This document shows positions 12,945 through 24,871 of a DNA stretch of 64,000 nt, piece by piece (within the stretch, counting starts at the first letter, position 1; each line of letters opens with the position of its first letter). Below the pieces are notes generated by a model. That model did not search any database and had not been told where the DNA came from. It saw only the letters and a list, made by a program, of their open reading frames with translations. The translations under genes and the position numbers were made by a program. This DNA comes from Cryptomeria japonica (lineage: Eukaryota; Streptophyta; Pinopsida; Cupressales; Cupressaceae), in NCBI RefSeq assembly GCF_030272615.1, contig NC_081405.1, positions 607,521,677-607,585,676 on the forward strand. Direction: 5' to 3'.

Positions 12945-15900
12945 TGTAATGGCCCGCCAGGAAACCCTGAAGGGATAAGCTAAAACACATGAATAGAGTG
13001 CAATAATTTTTTTTTCAAAAGTTAAACACAACGCAATGATACAATGAGATATCAAAGTTTAGATTACACAACGGAAGACATCCACTAACACCTAAAGAGT
13101 TTCCCAACATGATTACTTAATTCCACGTTTCACTTAACTCACACTAATAAATCCAATAAGCTGATTATCTTATAACGAGATAATTCTTAAACAAGGATAA
13201 TTTCTCTCAGAAGATGAAAATATAAATCACAAGATAAGGTTCATCCATTAAGATTTATCTATACCCTTCATTCATACTTTTCATTAAAATTTAAGTCATG
13301 CATTTAATTTAACAACACACTTGAATTTTATCATAAACTAATGAGATCTTTCCATGCATACTTAATTTCCTTAACAATAACTGAATATATTCCATTATTC
13401 TAATCTACATTCTTTCATGATCCAATTACTGCATTTAATAGACAACTGCATACATGCATTTACGGTTACTTTCATGTTATCCACTTTATACATTCTAACA
13501 TAATGGCATCCATACATGCTAAAACTGAAATAGGAAACATAAGAGCATAAGCATCACATAACACCAAATTGATCTCAGAGTTCACGCCTAGAGAGCTACA
13601 TCTCTGGGTCTGCTCAACTGCAAGACCCCTCTGATAATTAAATAAGTTAAGAATATATGAGGTTCTCATCATTTACAATCCTGCCATCAAGGCGAACATA
13701 ACCAATATACAAATGACCACATCGGTCAATAAATACATAAATGATCCTTGAATAGGAAAGGATCCAACTGAACATAATAGAAGCAAATACAAAGGTTCAC
13801 TGGAGCATCCGTAAAACTAAGTCATTGCAACCCAAGGTATAACATCAAATTAGGTACTCACAATGGCATAAGCAATAGGATGACTCCACAAAATTGCTCC
13901 TATCAAGACAACATGACAACACACTAGGGAACATAGGGATAAGTGTCATCACACAACCTGGTATGGTTACCATGGCAAGTCTTCATAGGTTTCATCCCCA
14001 TACATTGGGTTACTCTAGCAACCTAATCCAAACCTCTGACCCATCCAAGCATCATTTGGACCCACACATCCTTTCGTGAAGACAAGAATGATGGTTTGCC
14101 ATTTCAGGCCTTCTCATAGCATATCGAGTCTGTGTTAGCACTCATCCCATGTGTGAGGCACAATTATCTTACTTAGAGATTCATTAACAACACTCTAATA
14201 TACTATTAGGTTATCACTTATTAGACTCACTTTTGACAGGTTACCCAACAACCACTTTGGACGCGGCCCCCAATCGAAAGCCACTTTCCCATATGATACT
14301 ATACTATACTCAAATGAACTTGATAAACCAAGTAACACACAAGGTCAAGCAAACAGAGTTCAAAATGGAGGGAACAACCATTTGGTCAAACACGACTTCA
14401 TATGAGGTGCATTGACAGGTGGTACTCTAACTAGAGACCTGACCAACTATGGTCAACCACAAATCATTATTCAACACCCGCATAAAGGATATGACCAATT
14501 ACGACACCACCATAAAACAATAGTCAAACTCGAGACCGAGGACTGAAACAGGTATCCCAAATCAATCCATATGACAGGGTCCAATCAAACAAAGCAACGC
14601 TTGCCATTACTTAAGCAAAAGTGAATATGGAAATTAAACTCGCATAGGCAATAACTGGTAGAGACAGTCTTTTCCCATGTTGATTTAAACATAAAGTCGA
14701 TCAAGTTTTCTAAATGATCTAAGTTTTCAAAATACATTGACAGAAAAATCACCATTACAAGGTGAATAAAATACCACAATTTCAATAGTCCATTTGCCTG
14801 TGCCTCAATACAGAGGTAGAATATAAACTAAACCATTTATTTAACTAAATGAAAATATCATTTACTCACCAATATTCCAAATGATACATTATTAAATTCT
14901 AATATTTCCAATAGTATATCGTTTAAAGTTTCAAAATATCCAATGATAAAATATTTCATTTATTTCTCAATAACTCAAATAATATGTTCTAGAATAAAAA
15001 AATATTATAAAATTATCAATTAATAAATATATTTTATTTCAACAATTTTCCAATTAAAATAATATTCTATCTTTTTCCAAAAGGATACTTCCTCAATAAT
15101 ACAAATACAAAAATTAACTGTTAATTAATTTATATTTATTAATCCGTGATTAATAAAATATAGCAAATTAATAATTAATAACAAAATTAGAAATAGAAGT
15201 ATTTAATTAGAAAAATATGCATTAATAATAAAATGAAATCTAAATATTAATTAACATCAAATTAATCATAATTATTAATTAACGCCAAATTAATCATATT
15301 TAAAACTTTATTGAAAAACATTAACATTTAAAAATAATATTTAATTTTTATAATATATATATTTTTTTCTGATAAAAGACAATATTTAAAAAAAAAAAAG
15401 AAAGATGAAGGAGGGGTGGTTCCACATGGATCCCTTGTGGGCCCCATGGTAGCTCACGCTACCATTGGTAACACTGCTACCAAATGGTAGCAGGTCGCTA
15501 CCATTGGTAGCGCTGGTACCATTTGGTAGCAGTTTGCTACCATTTGTAGCACTGCTACCAAATGGTAGCAAGCCGCTACCATTGGTAGTGCTACTACCAT
15601 TTGGTAGGAGTTCGCTACCATTGGTAGCGTTGTTACCAAATGGTAGCAGTCGCTACCCCTGGTAGCATGCTACCTCCCCGCATGGTGGGGGTTTATTCCC
15701 TGCCATGTGGGGTTTTATATTATTTATTTTTTTAAAAAACTAATTACTGTGAGAAAAGACACAGTAAAAAACCCCAGTCTCCCAGAGACTTAAAACTAAT
15801 TTTCCAGCAGCATGGTTTTCTAACCTTTTTCAAATACCCAGATTCAGGAAGGGAAATTTCTCCAAAACAATACCATACTGGCAAAATAATAAGGATTAAC

Positions 15901-17215
15901 ATCCATTATCCAAACCCAGGCAAAATTTCTTTGATTAAAGCTTGAATTTGAAAGCATTAATTTGGGATTTAAACAAATTTTTATTGTAAATAAGCAACTC
16001 AAGTTTATTTTTTATTCTAAAACAACCAGAGAAACCATAATATAAACTTGGAATGGAAACAGAACAAGAGGGGATTGAATTGGAATTAAAATTACAACTG
16101 TTTCATTTTCCCCCAAATAGATGAGATTTTTAATCTTTACAAATAGATTTCTTCAAAATCCAAAACAATTTCTTTAAAACAAGAAGCCAATGAAATAAAC
16201 CAGAGGCCTACTTGGCTCAACAATCCTGGCAAGATTGAAGAAGAGCCCAATTCTACAACTCAAGAAATTCTTTCTCCTCCCAAAACCCCCAAATTTTTCC
16301 ATCCAAAAATATTTTCCAAAAAAATCAATCTCCCATATTTTACCAAAAACCTAGGTTAAATGGAAGAAGTTTGACCAAAATTTAATTTTTTCGGAATTAA
16401 AATATTTTATTTAAAATAAATCACAAAACTTATTCTTTTAAACTATATCAATATAAATTAACTTGCTTTTCAATTTAAAATTGATTTTCTCAAATAATTG
16501 AAATTAACCTTTCTATTTCCAAAATGACAACAAGATTAAATTAATTCTATTGCAATTAAATTTAAATCTTTCTTTTCTAATAGCATAAACATAATAAATT
16601 TAACATTAAAATCAACCATTTAATTGAACTTGCTACCAACCTGAATTGAATTAACGATTAATCACATAAAAAGGGAGCCTATTTAATTTAGTCCCAAAAA
16701 TACTAATGCAAAAACACACCTTAAATCAAATTAGAGATTAAGGATTAATTACTCGATTTAACCACACACAAAACATGCAACCCAAGAAAGTCAAACGAAT
16801 AGACGACCCACAAACCTAACCAAGGGGAATACTGACAATGACTGACGATGCTCACTTGAGCATGACTATGGTCAAACGAGGGTCTTATGACCACCTAATC
16901 CAACTCTAAGGATCAAAGGGGTAAACTCAAGCCTACAAATTCTAGGTGGAGATGAACCTCGCACCCATGCAATATTATACCTGAAATCTTCTGTAACCAA
17001 GAGTCATACATGCATACATATATAAACTTAATGAAAGCGTTAGCTCAAGATAATAGCATGAAATAGGAGAATTAATAACTTGCATTCAAATTGGTGTGAA
17101 AACCACATTAACAGGTATGCACTAAAATCAAAACATCTGACTATAATCATTATATTATGATAAACTAACCAAGGTCAAACCGAGATTAGAAATTGATCAA
17201 GGAAAGGGTACTACA
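12945..17215 (-). repeat. Right LTR (5' LTR in element sense) of the LARD-like element
   Basis: The LTR is 4,271 bp, beginning tgtaatggcccgcc and ending ggtactaca. It is longer than its partner mainly because it retains about 345 bp at 13,278-13,622 and has a longer GGTAGC array. The rest aligns collinearly with 5,296-9,188. Confidence 0.8.
15445..15672. repeat. Expanded palindromic GGTAGC/GCTACC array in the right LTR
   Basis: Units of about 33 bp (ggtagcag..gctaccattt) repeat in alternating orientation. The array is about 70 bp longer than in the left LTR. Open frames on both strands here (repeats of LPFGSS, TNGS or LPLVAL) are artefacts of the array. Copy number has changed since insertion. 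Confidence 0.75.
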
Positions 17216-17221
17216 ATATAT

Positions 17222-17275
<54 letters not shown>

Positions 17276-17417
17276 GTATATATATATATGTATGTATATA
17301 CATGTACATATATATACATGTACATATACATACATACATACATATACATGTACATATACATACATATATATGTGTGTGTATGTATGTATGTATGTATGTA
17401 TGTATGTATACATGTAT
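17216..17417. repeat. Microsatellite, right half (TA then TATG/CATA)
   Basis: A pure TA run (about 17,225-17,268) passes into tatg, acatgt and catacata units and a tgtatgtatg run. It is the continuation of the tract at 4,948-5,295 across the LTR element. Confidence 0.9.
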
Positions 17418-17419
17418 AG

Positions 17420-18240
17420 AACACGCAAATTTCAACATTACACTTACTTAACCTTTAAAAAAACTGGTTGTCCTTTAGAAATGACCATTAAATTTAGTTT
17501 TTAGTAGCATCTCATGTAAAAAATAGATTTTTTTGTTTAATTTTTTTTATTATTTTACTTTTATATAATTAGATTGTTAAATTAAAAAAAATTAATGCCT
17601 CAATATATCTTCACATAATTTATATTTGCTAGTGTTAGTTGTTTCTAAAAATCAAAGAACAAATGAAACCTTAATACTAACCACAATGAACAAATTTAAC
17701 CCTAACCTTAAATATTTTAGAATCCTAGCTATATCTTAACATTATTAAATTTTATCTATATATAGATTACATTAGTGTTAGAGTTAGTGTTATGGTTGAA
17801 TTAGTTTTATAGATTCATATAGTAACTCTAACATACACAATAAAATGGAAACTTATTTCTTATATTTTGTTTGAAAGGATTTCATCAAAATAGAAACTTG
17901 TCATTTAAAGGTAGTTTGCAAGAATTTAAATATATGTGCAAGTTCTTATATCTATTGCAAATGTGGAAAATTTATATTAAGATATACTAGAGTGCATATA
18001 TATCAAAAATTATATTTTATCTAATTCAAATATAATATATTCACAATTATATACATTTTTATTAATGCTTCTATTAAACCTTCCATTCACAATCAATAGT
18101 ACATTCGGAGCTGATTTTTGATGGCCGTCGGAAATTCAACAATCCAATGCACTCTACTGACGGTCAAAGAAGTCGTCGGTCGAAAGCTTGGTATTCGTCA
18201 TAATTTCGACGATGATCATTTTTATAAAAAATAATAATTA
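17420..18240. other. AT-rich sequence; CACTA-like subterminal motifs near the right end
   Basis: Nothing is recognised up to about 18,100. From about 18,125 the motifs gccgtcggaaattc, gacggtcaaagaagtcgtcgg and cataatttcgacga resemble the subterminal palindromes at 4,770-4,948. No CACTA terminus was located. Confidence 0.3.
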
Positions 18241-19060
18241 TCATCGATATAAAAGAGCCATTGAAGGAAGGAAACACCGAAAGGACTCACCGAAGATAAT
18301 AACTTCATTGACAAAAGATATTGAAGAAAGCAGAGAGGGTCTTCATCGACAGGAAAAGTTCTTGAGGAAATAATACTATCCGTTCAACATAAAAAGAACC
18401 CACCGAAAGGAGCATTTTCATTGAAAGAATAATATCGACCAGACAAAAAGAAGCTACATTGATAAAAGATATCGATGAGGATATAGGTTTTGAGGAGGTT
18501 AAACTTCATTGACAAAAGATATCGAAGAAAGCAGAGAGGGTCTTCATTGACGGGAAAAGTTCTTGAGGAAATAATACTATTGGTGCAACATAAAAAGGAC
18601 CCACCGAAAGGAGCGTTTTCATCGAAAGATTAATATCGATCAGACAAAAGGAAGCTACATCGATAAAAGATATAGATGAGGATATAGGTTTCGAGGAGGT
18701 TAAAGGCATGTTCTCGATATGCGTGGTTTTTCCGATGTAACTTTATCGGTGATGAACGATAAGGGAAAATAAAGAAAAGCTTCGGTGAGATAATAGACTC
18801 ATTCATCGACGAGGCATAGTGATATCGATGAAAGAAGTATTTGAATGGAAAAATAAAGGAGGACACTGAAGCCCAAGGTTTTTTCGACATAAGACCCGAT
18901 GGATATCAGATATGTTTCGATGAGGAGATAGCCATACTGATCGAATACAGTATTTCGATGAAGGGAAAAAATACTTGATCGAAGTAATATTCGAAACAAA
19001 AGTATTGTTGATAGAAACAAAGAGATCGATGGACTAAAGAAACAAATGATCAAAAGACAT
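18241..19060. repeat. ATCGAT-rich minisatellite with a 201-bp tandem duplication
   Basis: The block starts tcatcgatataaaag and consists of imperfect units of about 110 bp beginning aaaaggactcaccgaa. Bases 18,301-18,501 are repeated at 18,502-18,702 with a few substitutions. A related block lies at 35,141-35,932. The plus-strand reading of each unit has a coding-like look (KDSPK..T..KDI.ES), but stops are frequent. It lies upstream of ORF A and includes a TATA-like taTATAAAAG, so a promoter or LTR role is possible but unproven. Confidence 0.6.
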
Positions 19061-19340
19061 ATCCTCATCAAAATGATTATTGATTGTCGCGAAAATCATA
19101 AACAAATCCCACGGAAGGTCACATCGCCATTAAATTCAAACGTGTGCCCAAGTGACCGATGTCCAAAGTGCCATTACTAACTAATTAAATACACCATAAG
19201 TAGTGGATCAACCATCAAAGGACACATCATTAAAGAATTCACAAGCAATGAACTGAAATCAGGAATTGGGCGAATTCATAGATAAAGCTCAGTAATTCCA
19301 AGTAAGTTGTTTGCACACAGACCTCTTTTTGAAAATTCAA
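19061..19340 (+). other. Probable 5' leader of ORF A
   Basis: There is no coding signal. The stretch lies between the minisatellite and the ATG of ORF A at 19,341. I see no primer-binding site here, which leaves open whether ORF A belongs to an LTR element. Confidence 0.3.
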
Positions 19341-20005
19341 ATGGAATCATCATCTAAAACTAGTAAGACTAGAAAGGGAAATGAACCTATCACTACAGAA
19401 GAAAAACCTAAAAGATAGAAAAGGGAAGGGCGTTCTTTGGCCCAGGACCTGATTGACCAGTGCCCATCATCCAGTTTGAGGTCCAAGAAGATTAGAGCTG
19501 ATGAGGAAGGCTTGGAGGACCAGTTTGAGGATCTTGGAGACATATGGACAGAGTTGAGAGGGTATGAATTATTCATATATGGGTACAACAGAAGAGTTGC
19601 CCCTCAACCTATCAACAATTTATGGTGATTGAACTTAGGAAGGTTAGCTGTGGCTAATGTATTCGTGAATGTGGAGCTCATGAAGGCATTGGCAAACAAT
19701 TATGACCCTAAAACCAAGACCATATATAACTACATGGGTGAGCCAATTCTTGCAATCACAAAGGAGGTTATTGACACCGTGTTTGAGTTTGATTGGGGAT
19801 TTGAAGAATTGATTGACCTCAAGAAGTTAACAAGTGAATATTTTAACCTAGAGCGCATTTACAAAATGTGGAGACTCCCTATATATAGACCTAGGAATGC
19901 AGGGTCCTTAGTGCCACTAGGTCACGATGACAAAGCTCCGTATGATATCAACTCTTTCCATCCATATTTCAAGTATACCTATTATTGTGTTGTCCAAGTG
20001 CTAGG
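19341..20005 (+). pseudogene. ORF A, 5' part: unknown protein, interrupted by a retrotransposon
   Basis: This begins at ATG 19,341 with a basic Ser/Lys-rich segment, then an acidic stretch (EDQFEDLGDIW), then a folded-looking region (LNLGRLAVANVFVNVELMKAL, YNYMGEPILAI, WRLPIYRPRNAG). TAG at 19,416 and TGA at 19,626 interrupt it; both sit where CAG (or CAA) and CGA would keep the frame. It ends inside the codon straddling the target duplication ctagg. Joining 20,005 to 30,550 keeps the frame. I do not recognise the family. It may be a gag-like or plant-mobile-domain-like protein of a repetitive element; no function is claimed. Confidence 0.65.
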
Positions 20006-21291
20006 TGATGGTCGCGCCCACAAAAGGATATGAAGATCACAGTAAAAACCTTTCCTGGGAATTGGGCATTCCAACAGGTGACCATTATCTCTTTCTGTAG
20101 ACGTTCATTTACTTGTCAAACTAGGGGACGTATACTTTAAATGGCGCAGCAAAATATATGCACTAGGAACTTATTTTGGTCAACTCTTAGTGGAAATACA
20201 TACTGAAAAGAAATCCTACCTACGCTACAGGAAGGAAATGCAAAGCTTTTTAACTCAACTATGATTTGATTACGACAGAAACCATAATAAATACAACTAA
20301 AACACAAACTATGAACTGGCCTTCTGCTGCAGGAACAAACACAGTGATGGATTCCTTGTACTGCAAGAGCAATGTAAAGCTGAGTTTGTATAAAAACTTT
20401 AAAGATGAAAGCAAACTGAAGCTTAATGAGAAAGAACAACTAACTAACTAGCTACAGATACCTACTAAGTGGGCCCCCTTAGCAAGCATCTCCTGATTAC
20501 ACAGATATGAAACTCAGAACTTCATTGAACTTTATTCATAAAAACAGAATGATATACATTGTTTTGTTGATATGGAAACTAACAACAAACTCTGCTTTTG
20601 GTTAAACAGATTCTGTATTTCATTATCATCTTGATTCTTACATGACATCTACTACTCTTATTCTATCCTTCTCTTGCCTCTCTCTCGCACAGGAGGAGAA
20701 GCTTTATTTAAAAACAGGGGAGCAACTAACCAACTAACTCCATTAAAGAAAGACGTGGAAGTAAAACATATCCTTGAATCAAGGAACAAACTTCATAAGT
20801 GAGTTTATGCGTTCAACCCGATCCAGAGAGAATCTAGCACTCCACTCTTTGTCATTAAAATTCTTTCCCATGACTTCAGTCAAAGAGTCTTTGTTGGAGC
20901 TTCCTCGAAGTCGTGCAGGAAATGGACTTTACTGCAAGGCCGAGATTGGCTGCGCTTGACTCAATTATTCTTCAACAACCTGCGAAACAAAAGGTAACAG
21001 GCAACAGAAAAGGCGTATGGCACATACACGATATCCATTCATTAATCACACATTTTAAATTTACTTCATCATTCAAAAACTGTATACGATATACCAGTCA
21101 TTTTAGGGAGTCAACAGAGCAATAAATGCAATCAAGTCAATCACAAAGAGCTGCAGGAATATAAAAGTCTCTTGCTACAGGATATCCCAAAAAGGTTTCA
21201 CAAAGTCTGAACATCCATGAAATAACAAAAGTAAAGGCATTTAAAAGTTTTATCAAAACATCCAAATTATGAGCATATTTTAAGCTCATCA
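20006..21291 (-). repeat. 3' LTR of the Athila-like element
   Basis: It is 1,286 bp, TGATGGTCGC... to ...GCTCATCA, collinear and equal in length with 29,259-30,544. No promoter or poly(A) signal was assigned. Short open frames in it on both strands recur in the other LTR and are not genes. Confidence 0.92.
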
Positions 21292-21306
21292 CTGCCCCCT
21301 ACTTAG
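21292..21306 (-). other. Polypurine tract of the Athila-like element
   Basis: The minus strand reads ctaagtagggggcag immediately before the 3' LTR (tgatgagctt). This is the position and composition of the plus-strand primer. It overlaps the end of the extra ORF. Confidence 0.7.
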
Positions 21307-22965
21307 CCCAATGCTGGTCCTCCAGCATTAACTTTCCTAGTTTTTTCTCTGAAGTCGGTGGCTGCTACATGACTCTGAAACGGATTTTTAAACTTGTAAT
21401 AAAATCCTCTGAAATCCTGACATTTTTCATACCTTTGGTCTTCTAATTCATTGTTGAGTTTTGTACCTTGGTGAGGATAAAGTGGCCACATTAGCACAGG
21501 GGGTCTGAATGTCAGCGGTAACCACAGTTCAAATCTTGTTTGAAGTCCCAATTGAATATATCTGCTGGTTCGTTTGAGAGCTGCTGTAAAATTTAAGGGA
21601 CTATGCGGTTCTAACTTTCTTAACCCAACAGTTAACCTTTCCCATCTCTTCTCACTTCTGGAGAATGCCAATTTCCAAAATGAATATTGTTGTGCTTGGA
21701 ATTCATCATATACCTGTTTTCTGATATCAAATATTTTCCCTCTTGCTGAAACATTATTAACACCATATGTCAGAGCAAACCAATCTTTCAACATTGCATA
21801 AGGATTTGAACTGTGAGATCGTAATGGAACAGGCTCTGTTTTCTCAACTTCCTCATATGTTTCCCATTGCCTGCCATAATTTGCCTCATTTGCTGCCCAT
21901 GACATAAATGCTCTTAAATGAATATCACCAATATATAGAAGAGGATTCCATTTTGTTTCAAATGGTATTAAAAAGCCATGCAAATAGAATTCACAGAGAG
22001 AATTCCTTAACCAGTTAGGGGCTGCCTGGTATGCTTCATAGAAGTCTTTGGCGTTATGAATTATAGGATCTTGGTTTTTAGAAATTCTCATTAATTGGAA
22101 CCATAAAAACTGTTCTTTAAGGCCCAGAGCATAAACTCTGGGTGGGGGTCTACATTCCATAATCTGGCCAGTTACTTTCAACATTTCGTCTATTTTTGCT
22201 TTCAACTCAGCAATTTCTTACTTCTGACTTTCAATTTTCTTATTTAATTTCTTCTTTTCTATTTCCCATAGACTTTGCTGCATGACAGTCTGGGCTATGT
22301 ATCGGAAAGTCAGGGTTTGCAATGTAACTGTTTCCCAATTAGCTTTAACATATTCTCGAAACTCCATTAAAAATGTTTTCTTATACACAACAATGGCTTT
22401 GCAAACTTCAGGATGAGATACAACTTCACTAGGCACATTTGATTGTTCAGTCTATTCTTCCTCTTGCTGTAAGATAAATTCTTCTTGTTCCTGTGGTGGA
22501 GAAGCCTGTGCTTTCTTCGAAAATTGCATAGCAGCAGTAGCCAAATCATCAAGATTTGGTAACCCTTGCTCATTATGCCCCATTTCTTTTGTCTCAACTT
22601 GTTCCACTTCAGGAACGATCGAACTCTGGGCAGCATTTTCGGACACATTCTGAGAAACATTAAATTCAGACTCAATAGATTCTTCTAAAATTACAATCAC
22701 CTCTGGTTGTGGTGAAGCAGGGGAGGTCTTAGATTGTTTCCTTGCGGACACCCTTCTTGACACTGATGCGGAAGTAAGAGGAGTTTCGACAGTTTTCCTC
22801 TTCAGAAAGGGTCCTCAGAAATTCTGCAGCAGCCTCCTCATTGAAATCATTTAAGCTCAAAAAATAATTTAACCATCCACAGAGGCTGAATGCGTGGACT
22901 GTTTGCAGATTTTGCAATAATGTTTCATGAGCTGTAGGCTCATGTCGAACCAACTGACCACCCAT
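21303..22965 (-). pseudogene. Extra ORF between integrase and 3' LTR (env position), unknown product
   Basis: It runs from ATG 22,965 to the stop at 21,303, about 550 codons. The N-terminus (TVHAFSLCGWLNYFLSLNDF) is followed by an acidic Ser/Glu-rich linker, a helical segment (VVYKKTFLMEFREYVKANW), a short charged coiled-coil-like stretch (EIEKKKLNKKIESQK), and a 300-residue aromatic-rich C-terminal region ending in ALG. TAG at 22,454 and TAA at 22,220 fall where Gln codons would fit, and a one-base shift occurs near 22,790 in a run of A. I see no signal peptide or clear membrane segment, so an envelope role is not supported despite its location. The family is not recognised. Confidence 0.6.
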
Positions 22966-23632
22966 GTTTTTAGTTTTCCTTCAGCTGAACTCAATTCCTT
23001 GGTGAAGATTCAAATTCACTGCTTCCCTTTTGTTCTGGTTTCTTTCTTTTTTCGTGCCGTCACATTACTTTCTTTCTTTTCCAAAAATGAACTTTTTTGA
23101 ACAAGCAGTCTTAATCATGATTATGCAATAAAGAAAAACATGCGATCATAGTTGGAAAGTACCAGAAAAGTATTAAAAAAGATTATTTTGCAGTTATGGC
23201 ATTGGCGAAAAGACAGGTTTTAAAAGATAGATTACCCTGCCCCCTACTTAAAATATGACATGTGTCCTCACATGTCGCAAAGAACAGGCAGAAGTTCAGG
23301 CAATAATGACCATACATGCATATCAGAAAATGAATAGAATGAAATAAATCAAATATGTGATAAGAAAAGATATGGCGTACCTTTGATAATTGCATGTACG
23401 TGTGAAAAAATATGACGACAGCTGCATAGATTGACAAGTGGAAAAGATATTTTAATTAAGCTTGATGCGGATGGATGACGTGGATGGGTGTAATGGGTGG
23501 ATGAAATGAATAAATGAAATGAATGGATGGAAGTGAAAGAAGTGAAATGGGGGCGATAAATGAGAATGGAGAAAAGGGGTTTCCTTTTGCAAAAAAAAAG
23601 AAAACCTTTATTATGGGCATGCTTTTTAAAAA
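22966..23632. other. Spacer between integrase and extra ORF
   Basis: About 670 bp without a credible frame. It contains ttcttt and ggatgaatgaaatgaa-type low-complexity runs (near 23,465-23,580). It could hold a splice acceptor for a subgenomic RNA of the downstream ORF, which I cannot demonstrate. Confidence 0.4.
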
Positions 23633-24859
23633 TTACGGTGACACTGCAGGAGAAAGGCAAAAGCCTTCGGCTGTAGGAAGAGTAGTGGGAGGAACCTGAA
23701 TGAACTGCTGCATGAATTCTTCCTTGGAGACTGGTTTGTGGTATAACCGGAGTCGATGGCCATTCACCAGCAATTTGAAGCGGACTGGGTCTATTGTTAC
23801 CAGCTGTACAGCTCCATTGTCAAACACATTTTCAACCTCATAGGGGCCTAGCCAATGTGTTGTGAGCTTACTTTGGTTTTCTTGATATCTGGAATCATAT
23901 AACAGAGCCCAATCTCCAGTAGAAAATTTTCTGGTTTTGATGTGCTGATCATGCCATTTTTTCCTTTGCTGTTGGATTGCTTCTGTATGCTGCAGGGCGG
24001 CTTTTCTCATTTCGTCCAAAGCATTTAGCTGCAGGAGATGGTCCTTCTGTGCTTCAGATATGTCTATATTGAGTTCAAGAGCTGTCCTCAAAGTTTTGTG
24101 TTCAAATTCTATGGGTAACATGGCTGTTTTCCCATAAAATAGCTCAAAAGGTGTAAACCTAGTTGTTGTTTTCCATGTAGTTCTGTAAGCCCAAACTGCT
24201 TCAGGAAGTCTATTGCTCCAATCTTTTCTATGTATCTGTATTGTCTTTGTGAGGATCGCCTCAATTTCTCTGTTTGTTACTTCTGCTTGACCATTGGCTT
24301 GAGGGTGATAAGGGCTGGACTTCCTATGTTTGATTTTATATTCATTCATTAGTGCTGTGATGAGATTAGATGTAAACTGAGCTCCTTGATCGGTTACAAG
24401 CTCTCTGGGAACCCCAAACCTTGTGAAAATTTGTTCATACAGAAACTCAGCAACTTTATTATCTTGAGCATGAGCCATAGCTATTACCTCAACCCATTTT
24501 GTTACATAGTCCGTGCAAACTAGAATGTATGACTTTCCATTTGATGGTGGATCAATTGGTCCTACAAAATCCATCCCCCATTTATCAAAAGGGGTGACTA
24601 TTATCTGTGGATGTAGTGGCATTTCATCGGACTTAGTTGGTCTTCCCATACGCTGGCATTTGCCACATTTTCTTGTATAGGCCACAACATCCTTATGTAA
24701 TGTTGGCCAGTAGTACCCTGTTGTAAGAACTTTCATTGATGTTCTTTTTGCTGCAAAATGTCCTCCACATGGTTCATCATGGCAAGCATGCAATATGTCA
24801 TAAGTTTCATCTTCTCTTACACATCTTCGCATTACCTGATCAACTCCAGTATAAAACAA
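23633..24859 (-). pseudogene. Integrase region of the Athila-like gag-pol
   Basis: The segment holds the zinc-binding H..H..C..C region (HACHDEPCGGHFAAKRT, then CGKCQRMG), the core with D...D...E (WGMDFVGPI, VTDQGAQF, SPYHPQANGQAEVTNRE) and a C-terminal region typical of gypsy integrases (GPYEVENVFDNGAVQL). It inserts element cDNA into chromosomal DNA. It continues in frame from the RNase H part across TAG at 24,874 (SFNFS*IANSL), where Gln is expected. The frame ends at a stop at 23,633. The catalytic residues look intact. Confidence 0.9.
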
Positions 24860-24871
24860 ACTATTTGCAAT

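Larger units (their letters stand above)
5296..17215 (-). mobile_element. Large non-coding LTR retrotransposon (LARD-like)
   Basis: Two long direct repeats (5,296-9,188 and 12,945-17,215), both starting tgtaat and ending tactaca, flank a 3.76-kb interior. The bases atata precede the left LTR and follow the right one, fitting a 5-bp target duplication, although the flanks are TA-rich microsatellite. A tRNA-Met-type primer site beside the right LTR and a purine tract beside the left LTR (gggggaagaa on the minus strand) give a minus-strand sense. I find no gag or pol domain, so it is probably non-autonomous and moved by another element's proteins. Confidence 0.8.

Noticed and set aside
15386-15665. 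Repetitive peptides (LPFGSS, TNGS, LPLVAL) on both strands
   Set aside because: They arise from the palindromic GGTAGC array inside an LTR and exist in all frames.
7480-15672. GGTAGC array as a CRISPR-like array
   Set aside because: Units are alternating palindromes without unique spacers of constant length, in a plant LTR.
17186-17504. Similar Tyr/Ile/His-rich frames on both strands
   Set aside because: They are readings of the TA/TATG microsatellite.
20137-21125. Small frames in the left Athila LTR recurring at 29,519-30,378
   Set aside because: They are non-coding LTR sequence duplicated with the LTR and have no domain.
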